Virus record (IMG/VR): IMGVR_UViG_3300027816_000115 | Coordinates: 1 to 58,437 of that record | Reading direction: 5' to 3' (one strand) | DNA length: 58,437 nucleotides | Source: a virus | In this document: in pieces, positions 1 through 5,547 of the stretch | Numbering within the stretch: position 1 is the first letter of the stretch | Layout of the letters: the number at the start of each line of letters is the position of its first letter | The notes under the pieces: model-generated | Told to the model about the DNA's origin: nothing | The model's database searches: none | What the model saw: only the letters and a program-made list of their open reading frames with translations | Made by a program: the position numbers and the translations under genes

Positions 1-44
1 CTTGATCTGATCACCATGGATAACCAATAACAGTTGCTTGCAAC

Positions 45-59
45 ACACCCGCAGGGTGT
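45..59 (+). other. Small perfect hairpin upstream of the first promoter
   Basis: ACACCC (45-50) and GGGTGT (54-59) form a six-base-pair stem around a GCA triloop, directly upstream of the first promoter element. No T-run follows, so it is not a convincing terminator. It may insulate the promoter from upstream transcription or be part of an RNA from beyond the left edge. Bases 1-44 hold nothing I can identify. Confidence 0.35.
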
Positions 60-106
60 ATAGCACACAGAGCAAACACGGTTTTTTACTGATAATACGT
101 ATGGGC
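56..106 (+). promoter_or_regulatory. Early promoter element P1
   Basis: Copy 1 of the repeated element: AACACG at 75-80, nine bases, TGATAAT at 90-96. The downstream ATGTAA box is degenerate here (ATGGGC). The preceding GTGTATAGCA (56-65) is identical to the sequence before P2 (283-292), so the P1/P2 pair looks like a duplicated block. No substantial open reading frame follows before P2, so P1 may drive a non-coding leader. Confidence 0.55.
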
Positions 107-290
107 CTGACCTTGAAATAGAGTCGGAAGAGTAGACTCCGTCCTACCCGGTGTTTTCGTAGAGATCACCTAACCTACTAAGATTGGAAAAAGGTGACGT
201 TAGCCTACTATTTATTAACTTAAGACCCTAATGTCACACTTTTCTCAAAATCCGTTGGGTCGCCCACGTACTTTACCACATCGTGTATAG
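107..290 (+). other. Non-coding leader with alternative hairpins between P1 and P2
   Basis: About 180 bases without a convincing gene. GAGTC (121-125) pairs with GACTC (135-139). GTGACGTTAG (194-203) pairs with CTAATGTCAC (228-237) with one G-T wobble and is followed by ACTTTTCTC, so it is terminator-like. TCACCT (166-171) can instead pair with AGGTGA (192-197), which overlaps the first arm of that hairpin. The two folds exclude each other, as in an attenuator. The same inverted motif recurs at 8284-8327. An 18-codon frame starting in the second arm (ATG at 231) is probably not a gene. The regulatory reading is inference. Confidence 0.35.
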
Positions 291-336
291 CATACAGTCC
301 GAACACGAGATCATTTTGATAATATATATGTAACCA
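281..336 (+). promoter_or_regulatory. Early promoter element P2
   Basis: Copy 2: AACACG at 302-307, nine-base spacer, TGATAAT at 317-323, then ATGTAAC starting at 328. Upstream GTGTATAGCA matches P1. A 27-codon frame (368-451) follows. Confidence 0.7.
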
Positions 337-367
337 AAAGTAACAAAGTATAAGTAAAATGGTTGAA

Positions 368-451
368 ATGACCATAATTTTAGAGAAATTTAACGTAAGA
401 TGTAGAGAATCAAGGTATTATACCCTCCTTACTATTTTTTCTAACAAATGA
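368..451 (+). CDS. Possible 27-residue early peptide
   Basis: A short frame (starting MTIILEKFN, ending FSNK) lies about 35 bases downstream of P2 and ends just before P3. It is basic and has no recognisable motif. The only support is its position between two promoter copies in a region where every other P-element precedes a gene. It could be untranslated leader sequence. Confidence 0.25.
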   Translation: MTIILEKFNVRCRESRYYTLLTIFSNK

Positions 452-460
452 TTTATCACC

Positions 461-506
461 TTTTACAATCTAGATACGATTGGGTATTGATAATATAAAT
501 GTAAGA
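461..506 (+). promoter_or_regulatory. Early promoter element P3
   Basis: Copy 3: TTTACAATCTAGATACG with its GATACG at 473-478, nine-base spacer, TGATAAT at 488-494, ATGTAA from 499. It precedes the 32-codon and 57-codon frames at 530 and 656. Confidence 0.7.
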
Positions 507-529
507 TTAACAAGCTAATTTAAACGATT

Positions 530-628
530 ATGAAGAATTATTCTAGTGCCTTTAGGGTTGTAGTATTAAAATTGAAATTTGAGTTCTTAGAGGGAGCTAA
601 AAACGCCGCTTGGGCGATGAGAAGATAG
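530..628 (+). CDS. Small early protein, 32 residues
   Basis: The frame begins MKNYSSAFRVV about 25 bases downstream of P3, preceded by an A/T-rich GATTATG start context like other genes here. It is basic, with a central hydrophobic/aromatic stretch and AAWAMRR at the end. I do not recognise it. Its position as the first frame after a promoter favours translation, but the short length leaves real doubt. Confidence 0.35.
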   Translation: MKNYSSAFRVVVLKLKFEFLEGAKNAAWAMRR

Positions 629-655
629 TGTTTAACCATTAAAATGTAGTTAATT

Positions 656-829
656 ATGAAAAGAATAGATTTTGAGACCGATATGGGTAGTGGTTATATA
701 GAGTATATTCACCGAGATGATACTTTTAAGAATGATACATTTGATGTTATAGTGGAGGAGGTATATTCTTTCTATGATGAAGATGATGTTGTTGCGGATA
801 TTGAGAAAAATATTTATAAATACATTTAA
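656..829 (+). CDS. Small acidic early protein, 57 residues
   Basis: It starts MKRIDFETDMGSGY after the TTAATTATG context that recurs at start codons across the window. The protein is strongly acidic, with a run of D/E residues around FYDEDD (about residues 39-44). No family is recognised. Small acidic early proteins are often host-takeover or inhibitor proteins, but nothing here proves that. It lies 12 bases upstream of the next gene in the P3 transcription unit. The opposite-strand frame over this region is a shadow. Confidence 0.6.
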   Translation: MKRIDFETDMGSGYIEYIHRDDTFKNDTFDVIVEEVYSFYDEDDVVADIEKNIYKYI

Positions 830-841
830 AATATAGAAATT

Positions 842-1057
842 ATGACAATGAAAGAATTGTGTGAGTACTCGGAACGTACTCGTAAGTTTAGGAACAATGC
901 CCATTTAGAGTTGGTTCGATCGGAACATGGTGAGATACGTTGTTTCACGGCTAAGGAGAATAAGCAAGTTGTAACTCACGGCAAGAGTGTATTTAGAAAG
1001 GGTAAGACCCATGCTTTTACGAGATTGTGGAACCACTACAATGTACCTATAGTGTAA
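842..1057 (+). CDS. Small basic early protein, 71 residues
   Basis: MTMKELCEYSERTRK opens a basic, hydrophilic protein rich in Arg, Lys and His, with no membrane segment or known motif. The start at 842 fits the AAATTATG context; an ATG two codons later is also possible. It follows the 57-residue gene by 12 bases and ends immediately before P4, so it is likely the last gene of the P3 unit. The basic composition would suit nucleic-acid binding, which is inference only. Confidence 0.6.
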   Translation: MTMKELCEYSERTRKFRNNAHLELVRSEHGEIRCFTAKENKQVVTHGKSVFRKGKTHAFTRLWNHYNVPIV

Positions 1058-1060
1058 TGT

Positions 1061-1105
1061 GTTTACAAGCCGAATACGATTAAGTGTTGATAATATATAT
1101 GTAAC
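1061..1105 (+). promoter_or_regulatory. Early promoter element P4
   Basis: Copy 4: TTTACAAGCCG followed by AATACG at 1073-1078, nine-base spacer, TGATAAT at 1088-1094, ATGTAAC from 1099. It sits 4 bases after the upstream stop codon and sets the start of the next gene at 1122. Confidence 0.75.
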
Positions 1106-1121
1106 AAAAAAATATAATAAT

Positions 1122-1325
1122 ATGAATTTAGATTTTAGAAAATTGAGTATGAGTGACCAACATTTAGCTATGGCTAATTTAATAAGAATTGAAAACGGTT
1201 CCCCTAATTTCTTGGCTTACTTATTTGCTAATGAAAGTTATGATGTGTACGGTTGGTTTAGTTTCGACAAAACAATTGAAGGTTGGGAATATTGGATTAA
1301 CTTAAAATACGAACAAAATGAATAG
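1122..1325 (+). CDS. Early protein of unknown function, 67 residues
   Basis: The frame is open upstream to 1059, but that ATG lies inside P4, so the start MNLDFRKLSM at 1122 (context AATATG, about 17 bases after the ATGTAAC box) is chosen. The sequence includes LSMSDQHLAMANLIRIENGS and a Trp/Tyr-rich end. The C-terminus overlaps the next gene by 8 bases, suggesting translational coupling. No family recognised. Confidence 0.65.
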   Translation: MNLDFRKLSMSDQHLAMANLIRIENGSPNFLAYLFANESYDVYGWFSFDKTIEGWEYWINLKYEQNE

Positions 1326-1584
1326 ATTAGTAAAAAGCGAAAGTGTATATTGGTGTAATGATGATGACCGTTATATACGTGTGTTTAAAGTAGGTATGGA
1401 AGTAGTTGGTATAAACTATATGCAAGGTGATGAGTTAGATTTGTTTGAAGAACGTTATAAAGATATTGACGAAGACTTGACTAACTTCTATAATGCCCTT
1501 AGTCCTTACTTAAATGGTGATACCGAAATTGATCGAATCAACCAAGCAACATGGGCACACTTTGATTATAAAAATAACTATTAA
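1318..1584 (+). CDS. Early protein of unknown function, 88 residues
   Basis: It begins MNRLVKSESVYWCNDDD and is acidic overall (DEDLTNFYNAL near the middle). It overlaps the upstream gene by 8 bases and is followed after 9 bases by the next, in the P4 transcription unit. There is no membrane segment, zinc motif or recognised domain. Confidence 0.65.
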   Translation: MNRLVKSESVYWCNDDDRYIRVFKVGMEVVGINYMQGDELDLFEERYKDIDEDLTNFYNALSPYLNGDTEIDRINQATWAHFDYKNNY

Positions 1585-1593
1585 CCAAATAAT

Positions 1594-1926
1594 ATGGCAA
1601 ATAAAATAACAATGGATTCGGTACATGCTTTTGTAATAGGTAAACCGTTTCGACGTGAAAATATGGATGTTGAAATTGATGGCGATAATGTGTACTTAAA
1701 ATTACACGGTAATATCATTGCCTTACGTTCTAATCTTGATGGTAAAGTTTATATTCGCAATTGCGGTTGGGAAACAAAAACAACTAAGGAGCGGTTGAAT
1801 TGGTTGCTATACACGTACAACTCTCCGTTGAAAATCCGTCAAAAAAATTGGGTGTGGTATCTTGGTGATGAACAATGGGACGGCGATAAAACTTATATAT
1901 ACAAGCCGAGCACGGCCGCTAATTGA
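1594..1926 (+). CDS. Early protein of unknown function, 110 residues
   Basis: MANKITMDSVHAFVIGKPF opens a mixed-charge protein with alternating beta-like segments and many Trp residues towards the C-terminus (WVWYLGDEQWDG). It may be a compact beta fold. I do not recognise it. Its TGA stop (1924-1926) is part of the TGATAAT box of promoter P5, so coding sequence and promoter share bases. Confidence 0.65.
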   Translation: MANKITMDSVHAFVIGKPFRRENMDVEIDGDNVYLKLHGNIIALRSNLDGKVYIRNCGWETKTTKERLNWLLYTYNSPLKIRQKNWVWYLGDEQWDGDKTYIYKPSTAAN

Positions 1927-1943
1927 TAATATAAATGTAACTA
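1898..1943 (+). promoter_or_regulatory. Early promoter element P5 overlapping a stop codon
   Basis: Copy 5: ATACAAGCCG, AGCACG at 1909-1914, nine-base spacer, TGATAAT at 1924-1930, ATGTAAC from 1935. The spacer is unusually G/C-rich (GCCGCT). The upstream gene's TGA stop is embedded in the TGATAAT box. Confidence 0.75.
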
Positions 1944-1955
1944 AAAATAAATAAT

Positions 1956-2147
1956 ATGGGAGTATATCCAGTAACAAAAGAATATAGTGTTGAAGTAGTT
2001 GAAACACTTATTAGAATAGTAACCGTTGAAGCAACGAGTGAAGAACAAGCAATAGAGTTTGTAATGTATGACTATAACAATGCGGAATTAGTATTGGATA
2101 GCGATGACTTTTTTGATGTAGAATTTGAAATTGTAAATAGAGATTAA
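1956..2147 (+). CDS. DpnD/PcfM-like small protein, 63 residues
   Basis: The pattern YSVEVVETLIRIVTVEATSE, then AIEFV and ELVLDSDDFFDVEFE, resembles the C-terminal domain of the DpnD/PcfM family (Pfam DpnD-PcfM), common as stand-alone small proteins in Firmicutes and Bacteroidota plasmids and phages. The family's molecular role is not established. The protein is acidic, 63 residues, the usual size for the lone domain. It is the first gene after P5. Recognition is from memory of the motif, not a search. Confidence 0.6.
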   Translation: MGVYPVTKEYSVEVVETLIRIVTVEATSEEQAIEFVMYDYNNAELVLDSDDFFDVEFEIVNRD

Positions 2148-2148
2148 T

Positions 2149-2271
2149 ATGGAAGAATATAGCGGTTGTTGTGGTGCACCAAGACACCATGTATTTAATG
2201 AACTTTGTGCCGACTGTTTAGAGCATTGTTCCTTTGAAGAAGAATTTGACGAAGATGGATTTACAATCTAA
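2149..2271 (+). CDS. Small zinc-ribbon-like protein, 40 residues
   Basis: The product contains CCGAPRHH near its start and CADCLEHC in the middle, two Cys/His clusters that look like a minimal zinc ribbon, followed by an acidic tail (FEEEFDEDGF). Similar tiny CCGA...CxxC proteins are common in Bacteroidota phages; function unknown. The ATG overlaps the upstream gene's AATATG end region, and the TAA stop lies within promoter P6. Confidence 0.6.
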   Translation: MEEYSGCCGAPRHHVFNELCADCLEHCSFEEEFDEDGFTI

Positions 2272-2303
2272 ACACGATTATAAATTGATAATATAAATGT
2301 AAC
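2258..2303 (+). promoter_or_regulatory. Early promoter element P6
   Basis: Copy 6 and closest to consensus: TTTACAATCTAAACACG with AACACG at 2271-2276, nine-base spacer, TGATAAT at 2286-2292, ATGTAAC from 2297. The upstream zinc-ribbon gene ends inside it at 2271. Confidence 0.8.
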
Positions 2304-2315
2304 AAATAATAAATT

Positions 2316-2483
2316 ATGAGACCACCATGCCCGCCTTTCAGTCCTTGTTGGTGTGAACAAAATCCAACAAACCCAAGATGCTCTGAAACATTACCACTAT
2401 CAAGTGAAGTATTCTCAGCAATAGTGTCTTTGTTAATAATATATGTAGCTCATAGATTTCTTAAAAATAAATTAAAACAATAA
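2316..2483 (+). CDS. Cys/Pro-rich small membrane protein, 55 residues
   Basis: The N-terminus is rich in Pro and Cys (MRPPCPPFSPCWCEQN). One hydrophobic segment (about residues 33-48, FSAIVSLLIIYVAHRF) and a Lys-rich C-terminus follow, the layout of a single-pass membrane protein with a Cys-rich outside or luminal head. It is the first gene after P6. No family recognised; a membrane-targeted early function is inference. Confidence 0.55.
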   Translation: MRPPCPPFSPCWCEQNPTNPRCSETLPLSSEVFSAIVSLLIIYVAHRFLKNKLKQ

Positions 2484-2495
2484 ATAAAAATTAAT

Positions 2496-2705
2496 ATGGT
2501 AAAATTAAAATATCGTTTTGAAGAAATATTAGTTGCTTATAAAACTTATGGCAATTATAGAATGGCTACTCGTGAAGACCCCGAAGAATATCCTGAAGTA
2601 GTAATTTATGAGGTTTATTTTAACAATGTAAATATATTACCAATACTCAGTGAAACCGATCAAGATGAAATTTATGAACTATTAAATGAACACTTATATG
2701 GATAA
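2496..2705 (+). CDS. Early protein of unknown function, 69 residues
   Basis: MVKLKYRFEEILVAYKTYG opens an acidic protein with two predicted beta-rich halves and a helical end (ETDQDEIYELLNEHLYG). It overlaps the following 51-residue gene by 8 bases. There is no known domain. It belongs to the P6 transcription unit. Confidence 0.6.
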   Translation: MVKLKYRFEEILVAYKTYGNYRMATREDPEEYPEVVIYEVYFNNVNILPILSETDQDEIYELLNEHLYG

Positions 2706-2853
2706 TGCAGAAAACTTTAATGAATGGATGCGAGACGTAGTAAAAAGTTATTACTATTCTGATAACGAAAAAATGCTCGCTGCTTTTAACACAATGACAG
2801 ATAAAAATGGAAGAAACTATCAACCACCGCGCGTACCTAAAAGCATTAGCTAA
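2698..2853 (+). CDS. Early protein of unknown function, 51 residues
   Basis: The frame MDNAENFNEWMRDVV to VPKSIS begins within the last codons of the upstream gene and overlaps the next gene by 47 bases in another frame. The long overlap is unusual for this genome, so either this frame or the next gene's chosen start may be wrong. The product is small, helical-looking and mixed in charge. Confidence 0.45.
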   Translation: MDNAENFNEWMRDVVKSYYYSDNEKMLAAFNTMTDKNGRNYQPPRVPKSIS

Positions 2854-3013
2854 GGTTACTACACTTGCTTTTGATATTAAAAAATGCAAAGAAGATTTAA
2901 GATGGGATACCGGTAACGGTCCTTTATCAACAGAACAATTAGAATGTTGTCTACGTTCTGCTCAACGTGAATATGATATTTGGAATTATATACTTAAAAT
3001 TACAGAAAAATGA
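2807..3013 (+). CDS. Early helical protein, 68 residues
   Basis: MEETINHRAYLKALAKV opens a Lys/Glu-rich protein, probably all-helical, with a CxxxxLR and LECCLRSAQ segment. It overlaps the upstream frame by 47 bases and the downstream start (3010) by 4 bases (ATGA coupling), which supports its end point. Function unknown. Confidence 0.6.
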   Translation: MEETINHRAYLKALAKVTTLAFDIKKCKEDLRWDTGNGPLSTEQLECCLRSAQREYDIWNYILKITEK

Positions 3014-3189
3014 AAAAAATTAAATTTTTAAAGAACAACTTAATCCGTATCAACGGCGTGCTATACACACCATATTGTGTTGGCGATTTACCACAAACTT
3101 TCGGCTTTATAACAAACGAAGAAAAAGATCAAGTAGGTGTGTACAACTGGTTTAACTATAAAGGTTTTACCTATATTATAAAACCATAA
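3010..3189 (+). CDS. Early protein of unknown function, 59 residues
   Basis: It starts MKKIKFLKNNLIRING at an ATGA overlap with the upstream stop. It is basic at the N-terminus and aromatic-rich towards the end (VYNWFNYKGFTYIIKP), consistent with a small beta fold. I do not recognise it. It belongs to the P6 transcription unit and lies 9 bases before the next gene. Confidence 0.6.
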   Translation: MKKIKFLKNNLIRINGVLYTPYCVGDLPQTFGFITNEEKDQVGVYNWFNYKGFTYIIKP

Positions 3190-3198
3190 AATAACTAT

Positions 3199-3423
3199 AT
3201 GGATAAATTAGTAAAATTAACTGATATTAAAGATGGCGTAGTATATTATACTGACACTGTCAAAGACTGTGAAGTAATACTAAACAAAATATTAAATAAA
3301 ACTATATATTTTGATATAGTCTCCGAAAGTGATGGTGATTATATACTTGAACCCGACGGCACTATAGCCTTTCCACTTCAAGAAGATTTAGAATTTATTG
3401 AAAAAAATACCGATACAGTCTAA
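3199..3423 (+). CDS. Acidic early protein, 74 residues
   Basis: MDKLVKLTDIKDGVVYY opens a strongly acidic product with FDIVSESDGDYILEPDG in the middle. The stop codon lies inside promoter P7, repeating the stop-in-promoter arrangement of P5 and P6. There is no recognised family. Small acidic early proteins can be DNA-mimic or inhibitor proteins, but that is speculation here. Confidence 0.6.
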   Translation: MDKLVKLTDIKDGVVYYTDTVKDCEVILNKILNKTIYFDIVSESDGDYILEPDGTIAFPLQEDLEFIEKNTDTV

Positions 3424-3456
3424 ACACGATAACAAATTGATAATATTAATGTAATT
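3410..3456 (+). promoter_or_regulatory. Early promoter element P7
   Basis: Copy 7: ATACAGTCTAAACACG with AACACG at 3423-3428, nine-base spacer, TGATAAT at 3438-3444, ATGTAA from 3449. It overlaps the end of the upstream gene. Confidence 0.75.
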
Positions 3457-3470
3457 AAAAAATAAACAAA

Positions 3471-3800
3471 ATGAGTGAAGAAAAAACAACTATTTCATTA
3501 GAGCAAGCGGTTAGTCGCTTTAATGATTTTCAAAAAAACGGATTGAACACTGTAACAATCGAGGATGTATTAACTATATTAAACCAAGTACAAAATGGAT
3601 ATAGTGAAGATGTAATATCTAAAACATTAGAAGCTGTACTTTCAAATTTTGAATATGATGAATTTGTAAGTTGTGAACCCGAATTGCACGGCAGCTATGG
3701 CGATAGTTATTCACTTGAAATGAATACTAGCTTTGATGATAGAGAATTTAAAAGATGCTTTACCATGGATTTTATGGGACATTTAGAAACAGAAGAATAA
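3471..3800 (+). CDS. Early protein of unknown function, 109 residues
   Basis: MSEEKTTISLEQAVSRF opens an acidic protein. The first half looks helical (FNDFQKNG, EDVLTILNQVQNG); the second half is rich in Tyr/Ser/Glu (HGSYGDSYSLEMN) and beta-like. It is the first gene after P7. The last base of its TAA stop is shared with the next gene's ATG (TAATG), indicating coupled translation. No family recognised. Confidence 0.65.
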   Translation: MSEEKTTISLEQAVSRFNDFQKNGLNTVTIEDVLTILNQVQNGYSEDVISKTLEAVLSNFEYDEFVSCEPELHGSYGDSYSLEMNTSFDDREFKRCFTMDFMGHLETEE

Positions 3801-4051
3801 TGAAAGCAAAACAAATTAAAGATTATATAGAAGAATGTTTACAGCAAACGCCAAGGCATGATTGTGTTGCTTTGGCGAAGGCCATAACAAAAGCAAGTAA
3901 ACAATTTGATCAAAATGAATTTGATATGATGCACCTATTATTAGAAAATCAACCAATAGGCAATTACACACATAGCTATGGTTTTCATACCGCATACGGC
4001 AGAGAACTTATAAACACCATGCAAGATTATTATTATAAATTTAACAAATAA
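3800..4051 (+). CDS. Early protein of unknown function, 83 residues
   Basis: The frame is open to 3755 but the TAATG overlap at 3798-3802 marks MKAKQIKDYIEECLQ as the start. The product is helical, with HDCVALAKAITKASKQF and a Tyr-rich tail (DYYYKFNK). Unknown function; second gene of the P7 unit. Confidence 0.65.
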   Translation: MKAKQIKDYIEECLQQTPRHDCVALAKAITKASKQFDQNEFDMMHLLLENQPIGNYTHSYGFHTAYGRELINTMQDYYYKFNK

Positions 4052-4063
4052 AAAAATTAGAAT

Positions 4064-4339
4064 ATGAATACAATTAAAACAGTAGAAGACTTTAAAAAGT
4101 TTGTAGGCAATGAAGGCAAATTATTTAGTGTAACATTCACTAAACTTGACGGATCTAAACGTAAAATGGTCGCAAGACTAGACGTAAGAAAGTTCCTTAA
4201 AGGAGGGCAGTTATTATATAATCCTAGATCACGTAACAATATTATAGTATTTTCAATGCAAGAAGGTGATTACCGTACAATTAACATTGATAGATTATTA
4301 AAAGTAAAAGCATATAATACTACCATTCAAGTAGGGTAG
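4064..4339 (+). CDS. WYL_2-like (DUF2693) Sm-fold protein, 91 residues
   Basis: Residues about 15-85 follow the pattern of the WYL_2/DUF2693 family: FSVTFTKLDGSKRKMVARL, a basic loop, IIVFSMQEGDYRTINIDRLLKVK. The family is a short SH3/Sm-like beta barrel abundant in Bacteroidota phages and plasmids, thought to bind nucleic acid or ligands. The length is typical. It is the third gene after P7 and is followed directly by P8. Assignment is from the DGS-R...R.I..D motif only. Confidence 0.5.
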   Translation: MNTIKTVEDFKKFVGNEGKLFSVTFTKLDGSKRKMVARLDVRKFLKGGQLLYNPRSRNNIIVFSMQEGDYRTINIDRLLKVKAYNTTIQVG

Positions 4340-4376
4340 TTACAAACATAACACGAATATTAACTGATAATAAATT
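4339..4376 (+). promoter_or_regulatory. Early promoter element P8
   Basis: Copy 8: GTTACAAACATAACACG with AACACG at 4350-4355, nine-base spacer, TGATAAT at 4365-4371. The downstream ATGTAAC box is degenerate (TTAAAC). It precedes the GP88-family gene. Confidence 0.65.
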
Positions 4377-4388
4377 AAACTAAACAAA

Positions 4389-4994
4389 ATGAATTTACTA
4401 ACTCAAAACTCTAAGCTTCGTAAAACTAGTAAGCTACTTGGTGTAAAAGTTTTTAACTTTGGTATACCAGCATATAAGTCAGCAAGCGGTAAATTAACTT
4501 GCCCATTTGCTGATGAATGTGTTAAATTCTGTTATGCACAGAAAGGCGCATATATTTGGTCTAATGTTAAACCTGCATTTGAAAAGCGATATGAGCTAAC
4601 TCGAAGTGACGAGTTTGTTAGCAAAATGTCAGACGAGTTATTTAAGAAGCGCCCTGACTATGTAAGAATACATGACTCCGGTGATTACTACAGCAAAGCA
4701 TACCTACAAAAATGGATTGATATTGCTAATCTATTCCCAGAGATTAAGTTCTATAGTTATACTAACTCTGTAGCAATGTTAAAAGAAGCTAATTTACCAT
4801 CTAACTTTGATGTAATCTTTAGTGACTCTGGTAAACAAAAAAATATGATTGATGTAATCAATGATCGTCACACTAAAATCTTTTCTTCTAAGCAAGCTCT
4901 TGAAGATGCTGGCTATGTTAATGCTAGCGAATTAGATTTGTATGCAACTAAATGGTTTAGTAATAACAATAAAGTTGGTTTGGTATTTCATTGA
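4389..4994 (+). CDS. GP88-family (Gene product 88) protein, 201 residues
   Basis: This matches the phage GP88 family: CPFADECVKFCYAQKGAYIW (about residues 37-56) with its Cys cluster, RIHDSGDYYSKAYLQKW (about 93-109) and the closing FHxx-type end KVGLVFH. GP88 proteins are widespread in actinobacteriophages and other phages; their biochemical role is unknown, though the Cys cluster could bind metal. Length is within the family range but the Cys-rich C-terminal segment of longer members is missing. It is the only gene of the P8 unit and ends two bases before a candidate folded RNA. Confidence 0.75.
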   Translation: MNLLTQNSKLRKTSKLLGVKVFNFGIPAYKSASGKLTCPFADECVKFCYAQKGAYIWSNVKPAFEKRYELTRSDEFVSKMSDELFKKRPDYVRIHDSGDYYSKAYLQKWIDIANLFPEIKFYSYTNSVAMLKEANLPSNFDVIFSDSGKQKNMIDVINDRHTKIFSSKQALEDAGYVNASELDLYATKWFSNNNKVGLVFH

Positions 4995-4996
4995 TA

Positions 4997-5147
4997 TATG
5001 GCACTGTAAGTGCTATACACTGTTGATCTCTGGGACTATGTAAATTTACTCCGCTAAGTTCGGTTGTAGTCGAATTGCAAATAAAGAATTTAACCGGTTT
5101 GCAGATCAACATATCGTCAACACTGGCAAGACGTAAAATTTGCCATA
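4997..5147 (+). ncRNA. Candidate multibranched structured RNA
   Basis: There is no open frame here but many nested complementary segments: TATGGCA (4997-5003) with TGCCATA (5141-5147) closes the domain; TGTTGATCT (5021-5029) with AGATCAACA (5103-5111); GACTA (5034-5038) with TAGTC (5067-5071), enclosing CCG/CGG (5051-5063); TGCAAA (5076-5081) with TTTGCA (5098-5103); CGTC (5115-5118) with GACG (5130-5133). A competing 8-bp hairpin, ATGGCACT/AGTGCTAT (4998-5016), would disrupt the closing helix, which could make it a switch. It matches no RNA family I know. It lies between the GP88 gene and tRNA-like genes. Confidence 0.5.
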
Positions 5148-5196
5148 GCTAGCTAAGCTGTGAAAAGCGCCGGAACTTATAATCCGCTAGAAGCTA

Positions 5197-5301
5197 AGTC
5201 AGGTGGCGGAATTGGTAGACGCAACCCCGAACTGCTTGTAAAAGTGGGTAATTAGATAATCGTAAGCTAATTATACAGGTTCGAATCCTGTCCTGACTAC
5301 A
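5197..5301 (+). tRNA. tRNA-like gene 1 (class II, Leu-like D arm, abnormal anticodon arm)
   Basis: Acceptor AGTCAGG (5197-5203) pairs perfectly with CCTGACT (5292-5298). T8 is followed by a Leu-type D arm (GCG-GAATTGGTAGA-CGC). A variable arm AATTAG/CTAATT (5250-5255/5267-5272) marks a class II tRNA. The T arm ACAGG-TTCGAAT-CCTGT is perfect. The anticodon region is abnormal: ACCC (5224-5227) pairs with GGGT (5246-5249) around about 18 bases, with an inner ACT/AGT and loop GCTTGTAAA, so no standard 5-bp stem and 7-base loop forms. The anticodon cannot be read with confidence. CCA is not encoded (ACA instead). Confidence 0.6.
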
Positions 5302-5318
5302 ATAAAAGAGTAAATAGT

Positions 5319-5417
5319 ATGAAATTAGAAGAACAAATCGGTGTTTTTATAGTTATAGGTTTTGTGATGATTCTATTTATTATAGGTGTTGCAATTTTTG
5401 ATAAAGATAAACATTAA
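5319..5417 (+). CDS. Single-span mini membrane protein, 32 residues
   Basis: MKLEEQIGVFIVIGFVM leads into a hydrophobic core of about 20 residues (8-27) and ends FDKDKH. This is the layout of a tiny inner-membrane peptide. It lies between the two tRNA-like genes, with GTATG as start context. It could be an early membrane-active peptide or a holin-like protein. No homologue recognised, and small size limits confidence. Confidence 0.45.
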   Translation: MKLEEQIGVFIVIGFVMILFIIGVAIFDKDKH

Positions 5418-5425
5418 CGAAACAT

Positions 5426-5526
5426 AGTCAGGTGGCGGAGAGGAAACGCTAACTATGAATAGTCTGAGGAATGGAACATAGTCCTATACTCCAATGACCG
5501 CAGGTTCGAATCCTGTCCTGACTACA
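5426..5526 (+). tRNA. tRNA-like gene 2 (same acceptor stem and T arm, abnormal anticodon arm)
   Basis: Acceptor AGTCAGG (5426-5432)/CCTGACT (5517-5523) is identical to tRNA-like gene 1. The T arm GCAGG-TTCGAAT-CCTGT differs by one base. A D arm GCG-GAGAGGAAA-CGC is present. Between D and T arms lie 49 bases with no normal anticodon stem-loop; the best helix is ACTATG (5452-5457) with CATAGT (5477-5482) around 19 bases. AACATAGTC occurs twice (5422-5430 and 5475-5483). It may be a tRNA mimic, a degraded tRNA or an unusual class II tRNA. Confidence 0.45.
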
Positions 5527-5547
5527 AATTATAATAAAAAATAATAT

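Noticed and set aside
650-904. 84-codon - strand frame
   Set aside because: It lies antisense to two operon-fitting + strand genes; composition is that of an AT-rich shadow.
1059-1121. Upstream ATG for the gene at 1122
   Set aside because: It would translate through promoter P4.
3755-3799. Upstream ATG for the gene at 3800
   Set aside because: The TAATG junction is the better start; the longer form would overlap the previous gene by 46 bases.
5034-5071. GACTA/TAGTC with an inner hairpin as the P7-P8 core of a group I intron
   Set aside because: The surrounding region is too short, no P3 partner or P1 is found, and the upstream GP88 gene ends normally; no interrupted exon is visible.
4997-5301. 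tmRNA
   Set aside because: No tag reading frame ending in a stop, and none of the conserved tmRNA 5' or 3' end sequences.
5197-5526. One tRNA split by an intron across both tRNA-like genes
   Set aside because: Each copy has its own complete acceptor and T arm, and a small open frame lies between them.
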